Below, one piece after another: positions 11,657-21,627 of a DNA stretch of 64,000 bases. Each line of letters begins with the position of its first letter. Within the stretch, counting starts at the first letter, position 1. The stretch is taken from NCBI RefSeq assembly GCF_963675165.1, contig NC_087388.1:620001-684000 (forward strand), written 5' to 3'. Source of the stretch: Halichondria panicea. Its lineage: Eukaryota; Porifera; Demospongiae; Suberitida; Halichondriidae. The notes beneath the pieces were generated by a model, which made no database searches, was not told the DNA's origin, and was given only the letters and a program-made list of their open reading frames with translations. The translations under genes were made by a program, and so were the position numbers.

Positions 11657-12766
11657 CTAAATATGCTTATATGGATGTACACATCCTGGAGTATGTGGTG
11701 ACATACAAGCAGCAGCAGCATTAAAATAGCCACTTTTTCTACCATTGTGCTGGACTGACCTCCTAGACCTCCACTCCAGTATTAAATTGTTTTCACTGAA
11801 TTCTATTGGAACTATTTTCTCAATGTCTTGTGCTATTAAATACATGATATCTTTCGTTTCAAACTGCTTTGGATAGGATCTGTGTTGAGTGTTCCGAGTG
11901 ATGAATTCCACAGGGAACACCATTTGATTGTGGTAGGCCATGTCACCCATTAAACAGATATACCACTGAGAGAACCACCAACTAGTGTTATCAAACCGAT
12001 TCCAATGATGCAAAACAGGTTCCAAAACAGTCTCAGCAGCTTTGTGGTGGAAGGCATTAATCAAACCGTCAAAAAAGAAGGCTGTAACATACTCTTCCAT
12101 AGGCTCTTGGAAACAACCATTTCTGATTTCGAATCGAATTGTCCGGTCGACTGATCGCCATTCTTCAGTATCGATTGCCGCTATTGGAGGCCGCAAACGA
12201 AACAAAAAATCTTCAAACGTCCTCCAAGGATTTCTGTTCTGATCTTGAACATCGTTGTATAGCTCTATTTTAGCATCATCATCCATGAAAATGTAATACA
12301 TGTACTTCTTATCTCCTTGCACTGTGGTATTGTATAGCATCCCTCTGCCAGTAGTCCAGGTGGTAGATGGATGAAAGATATGGGTAACATGGGAACTGTA
12401 CGTACTGGAGGTGTTGCATCTCTCCTTGTATCCTAGCACCAGCAAGTCACACTGACAATCTAAAGAGTTGCCAAATATATCAATTGATAATAAATCTTCA
12501 GGAACACAGCTTTCAGTCATGATCATGTAGAGAAATTTCTTGTGGAAATCAACACCACTGTCTAAATTGCAATCTGTAGCTTTGTGTTTGGCGATATTGG
12601 ACCTTGAGTAATGAGGGATTAGCTCCACTGGCAGCACAAATAACTTGTCTAGGAGGCAGTAATGTCGTAGTGTATACAATACTAGTATTATATCCACCAT
12701 TAGAGCAGCAACGAAACAGCAGGAAGATCTTATTTTAGGGACAAATAGCTTCATTCTTGAGAACAA
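11657..12766 (-). CDS. Type II membrane protein with DDD motif, family copy 2
   Basis: Intact single-exon ORF of 369 residues with the same plan as copy 1: one N-terminal membrane anchor, FMDDDAKIELY, WWFSQWYICLMGD and the C-terminal GCVHPYKHI. It differs mainly near the C-terminus, where it has a longer Ser/Ala-containing tail (NAAAACMSPHTPGCVHP) shared with copy 3, and in the FFFDGLINAFHHK segment, where copies 1, 4 and 5 have VFFDGMINAFHHK or HHR. The frame starts at MFSRMKLF; the internal MKLF is the start used by copy 1. An inverted-repeat element (12813-13554) lies just upstream of its 5' end. Confidence 0.8.
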   Translation of the reverse strand: MFSRMKLFVPKIRSSCCFVAALMVDIILVLYTLRHYCLLDKLFVLPVELIPHYSRSNIAKHKATDCNLDSGVDFHKKFLYMIMTESCVPEDLLSIDIFGNSLDCQCDLLVLGYKERCNTSSTYSSHVTHIFHPSTTWTTGRGMLYNTTVQGDKKYMYYIFMDDDAKIELYNDVQDQNRNPWRTFEDFLFRLRPPIAAIDTEEWRSVDRTIRFEIRNGCFQEPMEEYVTAFFFDGLINAFHHKAAETVLEPVLHHWNRFDNTSWWFSQWYICLMGDMAYHNQMVFPVEFITRNTQHRSYPKQFETKDIMYLIAQDIEKIVPIEFSENNLILEWRSRRSVQHNGRKSGYFNAAAACMSPHTPGCVHPYKHI

Positions 12767-12812
12767 CGGCTAATCACTTTTCTCAGATGTGCCTCACCTA
12801 AAAAAATGTTAT

Positions 12813-13554
12813 TACAGGGTTTTGCAGAGTCTTGCAACATGAACTTTTAATCGGTCTGCACATGCGCAGAGATCTACCTTTGATCTCACCGCAGACTATT
12901 AGCTAAGGGTCAGTGCATGCATAGATAGTATCTATGGTGCATGTGTGTGTGGAAATGAGTAAGGCAGCCTCAAAACTCTCTTTTCACATAATTATAACAG
13001 TGGAGGGTGATGTGTACAGAAATGATATTACGATTTAATTAATTGGTGAGCCAGAGTACTCCAGCGTGGAAGTGTCTGAACCCCAAATTAATTTATTATA
13101 GTGATCTTGTGAGTGCAGCATGAGTTCAATACATCAGCAGGAGTTAAAATTTGCAGAGGTCGCCATAGCCTGGTGTATTAAACTTCGAGCTTGCAACCAG
13201 TGGTGCCAGCTCTAACTCGTGGATGTTGTAGAATGTAGCAGAGTTCACTGTAGTGGGATTGACATCGTGGTCAAAACAATACATCCATGCATGAGTTCAA
13301 ACCAATAGGAACTTGGTAGAAGAGGAAGCTTTAAATCAGCCTTGTAGGACCAATGACAGTGACAACACCATCCCAAGATAGACTTCTGGGGGCTGCCCAC
13401 TTTTGATTTTACTGCTTGCCTCAGCTAGCTATACATAGTGATACAAGTCCTGGACTTCACTTTAGAATCCATTTTTACTGATCATGGTGGCAGATCTCTA
13501 CGCATGCGCAGACTGGTTAAAAGTTCATGTTGCAAGACTCTGCAAAACCCTGTA
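12813..13554. mobile_element. 742-bp element with ~60-bp terminal inverted repeats, flanked by TTAT
   Basis: The left end 'tacagggttttgcagagtct' and the right end are inverted copies over roughly 60 bp, including the 'catgcgcagagatct' part. The element is flanked on both sides by TTAT (12809-12812 and 13555-13558). The paralogous block at 9930-9960 has the same flanks joined without the element, so that site is empty. No transposase ORF is visible inside, so it is non-autonomous. A lone piece of the terminus occurs at 7503-7533. Confidence 0.85.
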
Positions 13555-13558
13555 TTAT

Positions 13559-14700
13559 CGGCCAATTAATTAAATTTCGTAGGCATGCATGTGTGCATTA
13601 TTGCGCAGAGCACAATAATGCGGCCTAGATTCGAAGTGACCAGTACACATTGTACAATGTACACACTTTACATGTAGATCTACAGATAAATATATTGAGC
13701 AAAAAAATTTTAGCACCCCTCCTGTCAAGAGAGACAGAGCGATACCGGCTGCCTTAGCTTAGTGATGGCCCACTCTGCCCAACTGAATTCTCCTGTGACC
13801 ATACCCTCAATACCGTCAATGCAGTCAGAGATTCCTTCTCCAATGAGGAACATTCCGAACTGTGACGCAACCACGTTGCATTAGCACACTTATATTACTT
13901 GATAGAACCGATACTTGTACGATATTAATTAGGTATGGTAAGCTAAAAATCAATGCTTTGGGACCACCACCAAAATGCCTTGGATTGCTTATATACAATC
14001 AGGATTGGAATCATGTAAAGAGGAGATGAGAAAATTGGGCATTGAATGGTTAAGTCAATAGTTTGGGTCAAATTAATCATGCTACCACTTGGACACTGCG
14101 TTCTCCCGGCCCCGCTGGCCGCGGGATGAATCTCTACAGCTAGGAGAGAAAATAACAATTTCTACAATAGCCACATGTCTATTATCAATAGCTAATTACA
14201 CATACTAGCTGCATGTTCTTGTCTTTCTCTGTTGTTCTCCATTACTATGACTGAAAGCTGTGAAGAATACTATTGATCAGATGTATTCATGGGGTGCATG
14301 ATTATGCTTGGGTTCTCATTTCGAGGTTACGCTGTACCTCATGCTGCCTCTCTAAAGTCTTCCCCATTGTTGTAGCTAGCAATGGGAAATTGAAGAGAGG
14401 CAACTTCATGACTCACACCGCCACACCGCCATGCACCCTGTGATGACACTTGATACTAAGCTTGATACTATAAGCGAAACCAGGAGCCCATAATTAAGAG
14501 CTCCTGGCGAAACTCATAAGTGTAGAGTCTACTACTCAGTACTGGGTGATTGATACACCATTCTCCATGAGTTTATAATTATTGGAGCTGTTCTCTAAGT
14601 CACCAGTTTATAATTCATATAATTTATAATCATAATTATTATCTCTGGCACACATATTAAAAATACAAAATTAATAACAACGAAAATAGTTTCAATTAAT
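13559..14700. repeat. Segmental duplicate of 9955-11100
   Basis: This block matches 9955-11100 along its length with scattered substitutions and small indels. Together with the neighbouring DDD genes it shows that a unit of gene plus upstream flank was duplicated in tandem. Confidence 0.9.
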
Positions 14701-14717
14701 TACGTTTTAATGCAAAA

Positions 14718-15871
14718 CTAAATATGCTTATATGGATGTACACATCCTGGAGTATGTGGTGACATACAAGCAGCAGCAGCATTAAAATAGCCACTTTTTC
14801 TACCATTGTGCTGGACTGACCTCCTAGACCTCCACTCCAGTATTAAATTGTTTTCACTGAATTCTATTGGAACTATTTTCTCAATGTCTTGTGCTATTAA
14901 ATACATGATATCTTTCGTTTCAAACTGCTTTGGATAGGATCTGTGTTGAGTGTTCCGAGTGATGAATTCCACAGGGAACACCATTTGATTGTGGTAGGCC
15001 ATGTCACCCATTAAACAGATATACCACTGAGAGAACCACCAACTAGTGTTATCAAACCGATTCCAATGATGCAAAACAGGTTCCAAAACAGTCTCAGCAG
15101 CTTTGTGGTGGAAGGCATTAATCAAACCGTCAAAAAAGAAGGCTGTAACATACTCTTCCATAGGCTCTTGGAAACAACCATTTCTGATTTCAAATCGAAT
15201 TGTCCGGTCGACTGATCGCCATTCTTCAGTATCGATTGCCGCTATTGGAGGCCGCAAACGAAACAAAAAATCTTCAAACGTCCTCCAAGGATTTCTGTTC
15301 TGATCTTGAACATCGTTGTATAGCTCTATTTTAGCATCATCATCCATGAAAATGTAATACATGTACTTCTTATCTCCTTGCACTGTGGTATTGTATAGCA
15401 TCCCTCTGCCAGTAGTCTAGTCCAGGTGGTAGATGGATGAAAGATATGGGTAACATGGGAACTGTACGTACTGGAGGTGGTGCATCTCTCCTTGTATCCT
15501 AGCACCAGCAAGTCACACTGACAATCTAAAGAGTTGCCAAATATATCAATTGATAATAAATCTTCAGGAACACAGCTTTCAGTCATGATCATGTAGAGAA
15601 ATTTCTTGTGGAAATCAACACCACTGTCTAAATTGCAATCTGTAGCTTTGTGTCTGGCGATATTAGACCTTGAGTAATGGGGGATTAGCTCCACTGGCAG
15701 CAAAAATAACTTGTCCAGGATGCAGTAATGTCGTAGTGTATACAATACTAGTATTGTAGCCACCATTAGAGCAGCAACAAAACAGCAGGAAGATCTCATT
15801 CTGTGGGCTAGCTTCATTCTTGATAATGGGTTGATTCTTCTAAGACCCCACGAAATGTACTGTGTTAGCAT
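14718..15871 (-). pseudogene. Type II membrane DDD-family copy 3, frameshifted
   Basis: Nearly identical to copy 2 over most of its length but broken by a tandem duplication of TAGTC (15413-15417 and 15418-15422). That shifts the frame between the N-terminal part (15871 to about 15410) and the rest (to 14718). The break falls just before the DDD motif, so the truncated product would keep only the anchor and ~110 further native residues. The N-terminus differs from the other copies (MLTQYISWGLRRINPLSRMK). No other damage is obvious, so inactivation looks recent. Confidence 0.85.
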
Positions 15872-16566
15872 TCCTACAAGGATCCATTACTTCTATTGCA
15901 GAGATATAGCAGGCCAGTGTTTCAAAATATACACTCACTCGATCAACAACAGAGTGCATGTACAGGTCTGGTAAGGGGCAGAGTTTTTGCGGAAGTACCT
16001 GTCACGCGATATTCTTGGCTTCCCAGAATATCACGTGACAGGCGGCGAGTTGCCTCAAAATCAGGGCGGCCTCTGCGTTGCCAGTCCACTTTCTTTCCAA
16101 GACGATTCCTTACCAAATCATGCCTCTGGCCGTTTCAGAACATTCTAGAAAACATGCCTAAAAAACAAAACAAAACATGCATTTAGCACCATGTATATAC
16201 GTTGCTTGAATACACCCTTGATAGCTTTAAGAATCGATGCTTTGGGACGAATAATATAAATGCAGAGTAGCTTTAATACACAACCATAATGTTGCAAAAC
16301 ATGGATTACAATCAGGATGGGAATCATGTAAAGAGGTTAAAACAAGCAATTAGTGAGAAATGAGAATTGAGTATTGAATGATTCTGAGTCAATAGTTTGG
16401 GTTGAATAAATCGTGCTCCCATCTGGACACTGCGTCCTCCCGGCTTTGCTGGCCGCGGGATGAACCTCTACAGCAGAAAAATGACAGTAGTAAAAAATTT
16501 CCTGGCACACAGTGAATCAACTATGGCAGCACACATTATAATAATCAACTATAGATGGCTAATAAC
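15872..16566. other. Upstream flank of copy 3; diverged third duplicate block
   Basis: No gene is seen. About 16240-16470 is a diverged relative of 10390-10540 and 13980-14130 ('gaatcatgtaaagagg', 'ggacactgcg', 'ctggccgcgggatgaa'). The stretch 16000-16050 contains a short inverted pair around 'cacgcgatattcttggctt / agaatatcacgtgac'. Confidence 0.6.
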
Positions 16567-17606
16567 TTACAGGCTGTTCTTGTCTCTCTCGAATGTAGAC
16601 TCTTCGCTGTTAAAGAAACGACAGGAAATGAAATCTCAAATCTGAGTAGCTATGATATATAATTTGTACCTTTCAGCACTGGAGAGGCTAATAGATCTAA
16701 GACCACTTCGTCTGCAGATAATAAAATTTAGTATAATTGTTTGCAAAATTACTCACTTGTAGGTTGTTATTTCACTGTCCCTGACGATCCCCAAACAATA
16801 GGCCATTGCAGTGAGCTTAATCCTCCGTAGTTTGTGGAATCTCAATGCGACTATCTCACTTCGACTGTACGTAATGCGCTCTGCAATGGGAGCTGCAAAA
16901 GGACACATAGTTACCATAGAGATTTTTTACTACAGACAAATTCCAAATCTAATTACATGTAGCATGCTGTCAGAGTGGAGTGAGTACATGTAGCACTTAC
17001 TCAATGGTCGCATGAACCCCTCATTGTGTATAAACACGTCATCATCATCCTCTTCATCGTTAGGGGTCAGTGGTGGAGTGAGCTGCATATCGCATGCAGA
17101 GAGAATCCATATAATCACCAATTGTACGCTACAATGATTTTATAATATCTACAGGGATTAGCTAGGTTACATACCAGTGCATCGACAGTTGTGTTCATTT
17201 GATGAACCAACGCCACTAGATCAGCGAGTGTCTTAACCTGAGAGGAAATCAAACAAGTGCAAATTGATGTTAGTTTAGGCAAGAAACAGGTTGAATTCGA
17301 TATTCGAATATCTGTGGTTCACACTAGCAGTACCTCTTCTACAGTGCAGCAGCTTTTCATATTCAGCCTTTCCATGGCTGGCTGCAGCAGAGCCTCTAGG
17401 TCGTGTACATTGCATACTCCAGAGCTAACTTTAGCCAGAGGTCCAATGACTTCCACCAGAACCAGTCGAAGCTCCTTACTGAGAACTCTATCACACAGAA
17501 TCGTGCGAATGTGAATCAGAAGGATGTCACAAGCAACCCGGACTGGGGGCTTTGGCATCAGCGTGTGTGGGAGCGACTTCAGAAACTTTAACATGACTAG
17601 CTCCAT
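16567..17606 (-). CDS. Small helical protein with candidate eIF4E-binding motif
   Basis: Six exons (17334-17606, 17175-17237, 17001-17092, 16757-16892, 16670-16711, 16567-16606) join in consistent phase into ~215 residues. An in-frame stop lies just before ATG 17606. Residues 1-110 look alpha-helical and repeat-like. An acidic linker (NDEEDDDDVF) follows, then ITYSRSEIVALRFHKLRR. The Y-x4-I-V-x-L-R pattern resembles the canonical eIF4E-binding motif Y-x4-L-phi of 4E-T, eIF4G and Mextli. A MIF4G-like N-terminus plus such a motif would suit a Mextli-type translation factor, but I cannot confirm the fold. The Ser-rich end (SISLSSAESEESTFERDK) may be phosphorylated. No name is assigned. Confidence 0.55.
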
Positions 17607-17870
17607 CTTCGCTAGCTTTCACCAGCACATGCAACAGTACGTACGTACTCGTACTATATACTGTACCTGTTAAAAAGCCACGTGGCTTGTGCACTTGACA
17701 GGTTTCAATAAAAGGGGGGTGGGGCTGCTGCTGTTCCAATGAATATCTTGTGGGAGTGTACATGAGGATGTTGATTGGTCATTATCATGTTACAAATAAC
17801 AGAGGCAATTAAATCTAGGCAAGGTAAGAAAATAGTAGTCTCTAAATCAATGTTCTCGTTCTCGGCATAT

Positions 17871-18829
17871 TTATTTCTCCTCTTCAGAAGAACGTCCGGT
17901 GAGTGAGTGACCGATCACAGAGAGTCCGAGGCCCATGCTGGCTCCACCCACTACACCGCCCAATCCTCCCAGCCCTGCGGCCCCAGCAGCTCCTCCGATG
18001 AGTGCAAAGCCATACGAGAATTTGTCCAATCGAACTTGTCGTTTGTTGTAGCGGAGACGATACGATCTGTCAAACACTTGTTCTTCAGTGTTCCCTCTTG
18101 TTCGCATCATTGTCATTACAGCCGCGAAAACCATACCAATTCCCTGCAGGGGGTAACACAGCAGGGGGTAGACAAAGCAGGGGGTAGACAAAGCAGGGGT
18201 AACACAGCAGGGGGTAGACACAGCAGGGGGTAGATTAATCAGGGGGTAACACACACTATAGGAATGGTTTAGAACTGATGCTCACAACGTCAAGTAATGT
18301 TGAGAGCAAGTACACAAGCAATAAGCTACTAATAAAATGTCAGCAAGCACTTGGTAAGATAGCTCAGCTAGTAATTAAAAGTACATATATATATGTACTT
18401 GTAACCATCACATTTTATCAAGAGCCTTTTGAAATGGGGTCCTAATGCATATACCTATTGTTGGTGAAGTCCAACAGCAATTTTCGATATAATTATAGGC
18501 TCAAAAACACAGCAGCTGTTAAAAAAATTACTGAGCAATTTACATACGGCAAGAAGGGTATAGAATCACAATTGAGCATTCCTACTCACCATTCCTTTAG
18601 CACATATGCCGGCCATTCTTCTCATCATCTCTGCAGGGGACCGCACACCACGAAAGAACAGCACAGGAGGTCCCACAACCAAAGCAAGGAAAGAGCCCAT
18701 ATTGGCCCCTCTGAGGATGGTGTGGCGATACAGCTCCAGGCTTGGGTGGGAGATGTTCTCGTCTGCATCTGGTTCGGATGGTGTCTCCATAGGAGGTGGA
18801 GGGACGGGGGGAGAGGGGTCAGAGGACAT
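17871..18829 (-). CDS. Small multi-pass membrane protein of unknown function
   Basis: Two exons, 18590-18829 and 17871-18143, give about 170 residues. The N-terminus is Pro/acidic. Hydrophobic segments follow at about residues 45-60 (FLALVVGPPVLFF), 75-90 (GIGMVFAAVMTMM) and a Gly/Ala-rich C-terminal stretch. Between them is a charged loop (RSYRLRYNKRQVRLDKFS). The layout recalls small conserved eukaryotic membrane-protein families with no known function, but I cannot name one. The intron is partly filled by a short tandem repeat. Confidence 0.6.
18144..18250. repeat. Short tandem repeat of a 'cagggggta' phrase
   Basis: Units of ~17-20 bp ('cagggggtaacacag' and 'cagggggtagacaaag' variants) are repeated about six times, starting exactly at the 3' splice site of the preceding minus-strand intron. 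Confidence 0.8.
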
Positions 18830-19228
18830 TGTGTCTGTATGGAAGGTATAAGGGCACACGGTAGTATTATATGTAGTTACGTACATGGATATGGCCATGG
18901 AAGTATACGGGTGTGGTAGGAATTTTGAAATTTTTCTAGCTCAATATGTACGTGTGTGGGGCAAGGTAAACAGGTAGATCTAACAGAGGTATATACATCT
19001 AGGTACGTGTCTAATTATGCTGAGCTTACCAGGTACGTACTAGGTGGTAGGAAAATAAAGTGAACAGATCAGAGAGACCACAGGTACTAGGTACGTACAG
19101 AGTTTGTTGATTGGGGATATAGATCTAATTGTTTCTGGCTTCCTGCTGATCCACCCACTTTTGGTTGATTTTAAAATGCAATAACATGACAGTCAATTTA
19201 TTTAGTGGGGTATGAAGATCACAAAGAA
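18830..19228. other. Divergent intergenic region
   Basis: The 399 bp between the divergent small membrane protein gene (-) and the kinase gene (+) contain repeated 'aggtacgtac' words but no recognisable core promoter. Confidence 0.4.
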
Positions 19229-20707
19229 ATGGGAGCAATTTGTGGATGCAAGAGAAGCAATGTCGTGCAGCCAAGTAGTTCAGTCAAGACCAACCATTCT
19301 AGTTCTGCAGCAAGCAAGCATTTCGGAGGAGCTTTGATTCTCGATCTCACAGACTCTGGTAGTTTATCCAAGCACTCTTTAGCTGATACAAACTACAATA
19401 ACAATAATGCAAGCAGCTCAGAGCAAGTACAGCAAGCTGCTGGAGCAATGCTCAATGAAGACAGTGTGCTGAAGAAATACAATTTGCAAACTGTTATCGG
19501 AGAAGGATCTTTTTCGAAAGTGTTTAGAATTGAGAACAGACAGACCGGTGAATACTTTGCCCTCAAGATAACTGACAAGGCAAAGTCGCTTGAATCTGGT
19601 ATGCCATGCTATAAGAGAGAGCTTGCAATCCTGAAAAGAGCAAGACATCAAAACATCATCACTTTGCACGAAGTTTTCCATTCTAATTCTAAACTATATC
19701 TCATTCTGGAACTTGCTTCGGGAGGCAATCTATTTGACAGGATTAGTTCCAGCGGTGCTTACAACGAACCTCTTGCTCAGCGCACACTCAGTATGATCAC
19801 CAATGCTCTCTCCTACCTTCATCGTGTGGGCGTTACACATCGAGACTTAAAACTGGAAAACCTACTCTACAAAAACTCAAGAAAAGACTCTAAAATTCTC
19901 ATATCGGATTTCGGATTGAGTCACATGACGGAGGGAGATGCTAGTCGAAATGTCATGTGGACTACATGTGGTAGTGAAGAGTACATAGCTCCTGAGGTAC
20001 TGGATGGTCTGGAGTATTCTAACGCCATTGATAACTGGGCTCTTGGAGTCATCACGTATGCTGTACTGTGCGCTTACATGCCCTTCACTGACCAGAACAG
20101 GGCAAGACTACACCAGAAGATACTGTCTGGAATGGTGTCCTTCAGAGAACAGGTGAGTCAGTTTTTTTAGTCTCATGAATCAGATCTAGGCCAGGTTAGT
20201 GTCAATGGGGGATGTGTTATTGTTGTTGATCTGATCTCCCATGGGAGATTGCCACTTGATGTGGTTGTCACCAGTAGTGATAAGATCACTAGGGCCATGC
20301 ATGGTTGGTTACTGGTTTATAGGCAGATTCAGGAGTGCATGAAGAGTTTATAAGTCCAGATTGGGTACCTACCTACTTGTACTTGTGTTGTACAGTTAAA
20401 AATAAAATTATTGAGTCTTCAAATGAGCCGTATTTCACAATGACTTCACTTATTGTATGTCATTATGCAATGTTTGTTTAGGTGACAGTAGCCAAGTAGC
20501 TTTTAAAATCAAAGACACAATTGCGGTTAAAAGCACTTGTGCAAAGTTATCTGTTTTTGATGAATGATAGAATGATTTTCTCCTGTGCAGCCATGGACAG
20601 AAGTGTCACCCCTGGGCAAAGAGTTTATTTGCAAGCTACTGGAGGTGAACCCTGACCTCAGACTAACAGCCTCACAAGCATTGGAACACCCATGGCTGTA
20701 TGAATAA
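19229..20707 (+). CDS. PSKH1: PSKH1-like serine/threonine protein kinase (CaMK group)
   Basis: Two exons, 19229-20152 and 20591-20707, join in phase 0 (346 residues). ATG 19229 is chosen over the open upstream frame because it gives MGAICGCKRSN, a fit to N-myristoylation at Gly2 with nearby cysteines for palmitoylation, as in human PSKH1. The kinase domain is complete: glycine loop GEGSFSKV, ATP-binding lysine in FALKI, HRDLKLEN, DFG, and IAPEV in place of APE. CaMK-group features include ELASGGNLFDRI and the C-lobe ending ASQALEHPW. The long basic/Ser-rich tail of vertebrate PSKH1 is absent, because the protein stops four residues after the HPW motif. Membrane-linked signalling is likely but inferred. 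Confidence 0.85.
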
Positions 20708-21627
20708 GACCGAACATTCTGATTCATGCTTTTTAACCCATCAATTTAATTCTAAGAAATCACTTAATTAATTATTGTAATCAGACTGTCATATCTCTCA
20801 CCACTCTCACTGAACAGGTTTCACATGCTTTCATATCACCACCACTACTGAAACAAACAGTTTTCAATTACGTGAGTATTGAAGCCAAAGTCATTCTACA
20901 CTGGTTAATTGTATAACAGCTGTGCAGTCAAAGAGGCAAATGTTGGTTACAGAAACATAGTGATGATAATGCATGGCAACAGATAACACATTTAGAATGT
21001 ATAAGGGAGCAAATAGTCTGATGCTGAGTACGTAAGTATGACACTGACAATCAGAGCATACGATTCATTTCCTCCTAAACTTGGCTCCAGTTGCAGCAGC
21101 CTTTGGTTTCTTTTTCAGTGGGCCTTTCAGTTTGCCGGTATCCTCCCTCTGAGCATGGGGGAGCAAATATCACCAGTAATAGATAGAGCTAGACACAGAC
21201 TTGTACACTTTACACTGAGAGGGACTGTACACACTTTCTTTAGTAAGTATTTTGATGAAGTATAACGATGTAAGCATACTGTATACACACAATGCTTGCT
21301 ACTGTATTCCCATGATTACGGTATTGACTCTATTGTTGTGTCTATGGAGACACCACTACATACACCCACTCACATACATCCACTCACATACACTTAATGA
21401 TACACATGCAGTCATGCAAAAAAGGACGCTAACTTTTGGCATAAAATTATTCGCATTATAAAGGGTTGGCATCGAGTCAAGTCTAATTAATACAACGGAC
21501 GTTTGAAACACAAGTTAGGGCTTTTCAAACAGAGCTACGAAAACAAGACTGCACTTTTTTTTTTAAATAGACAATTTGGACTGGATTATTGACACACCAT
21601 AATAAAAATTATTGTTACGTTATAATA
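20708..21627. other. Convergent intergenic region (kinase 3' end and FEN1 3' end)
   Basis: No gene or clear repeat is seen. The region should hold the 3' UTRs of both convergent genes. Confidence 0.5.

Noticed and set aside
19205-19228. Longer N-terminus for the PSKH1-like kinase
   Set aside because: The extra frame begins with GTG, not ATG. The next ATG (19229) gives a textbook myristoylation start.
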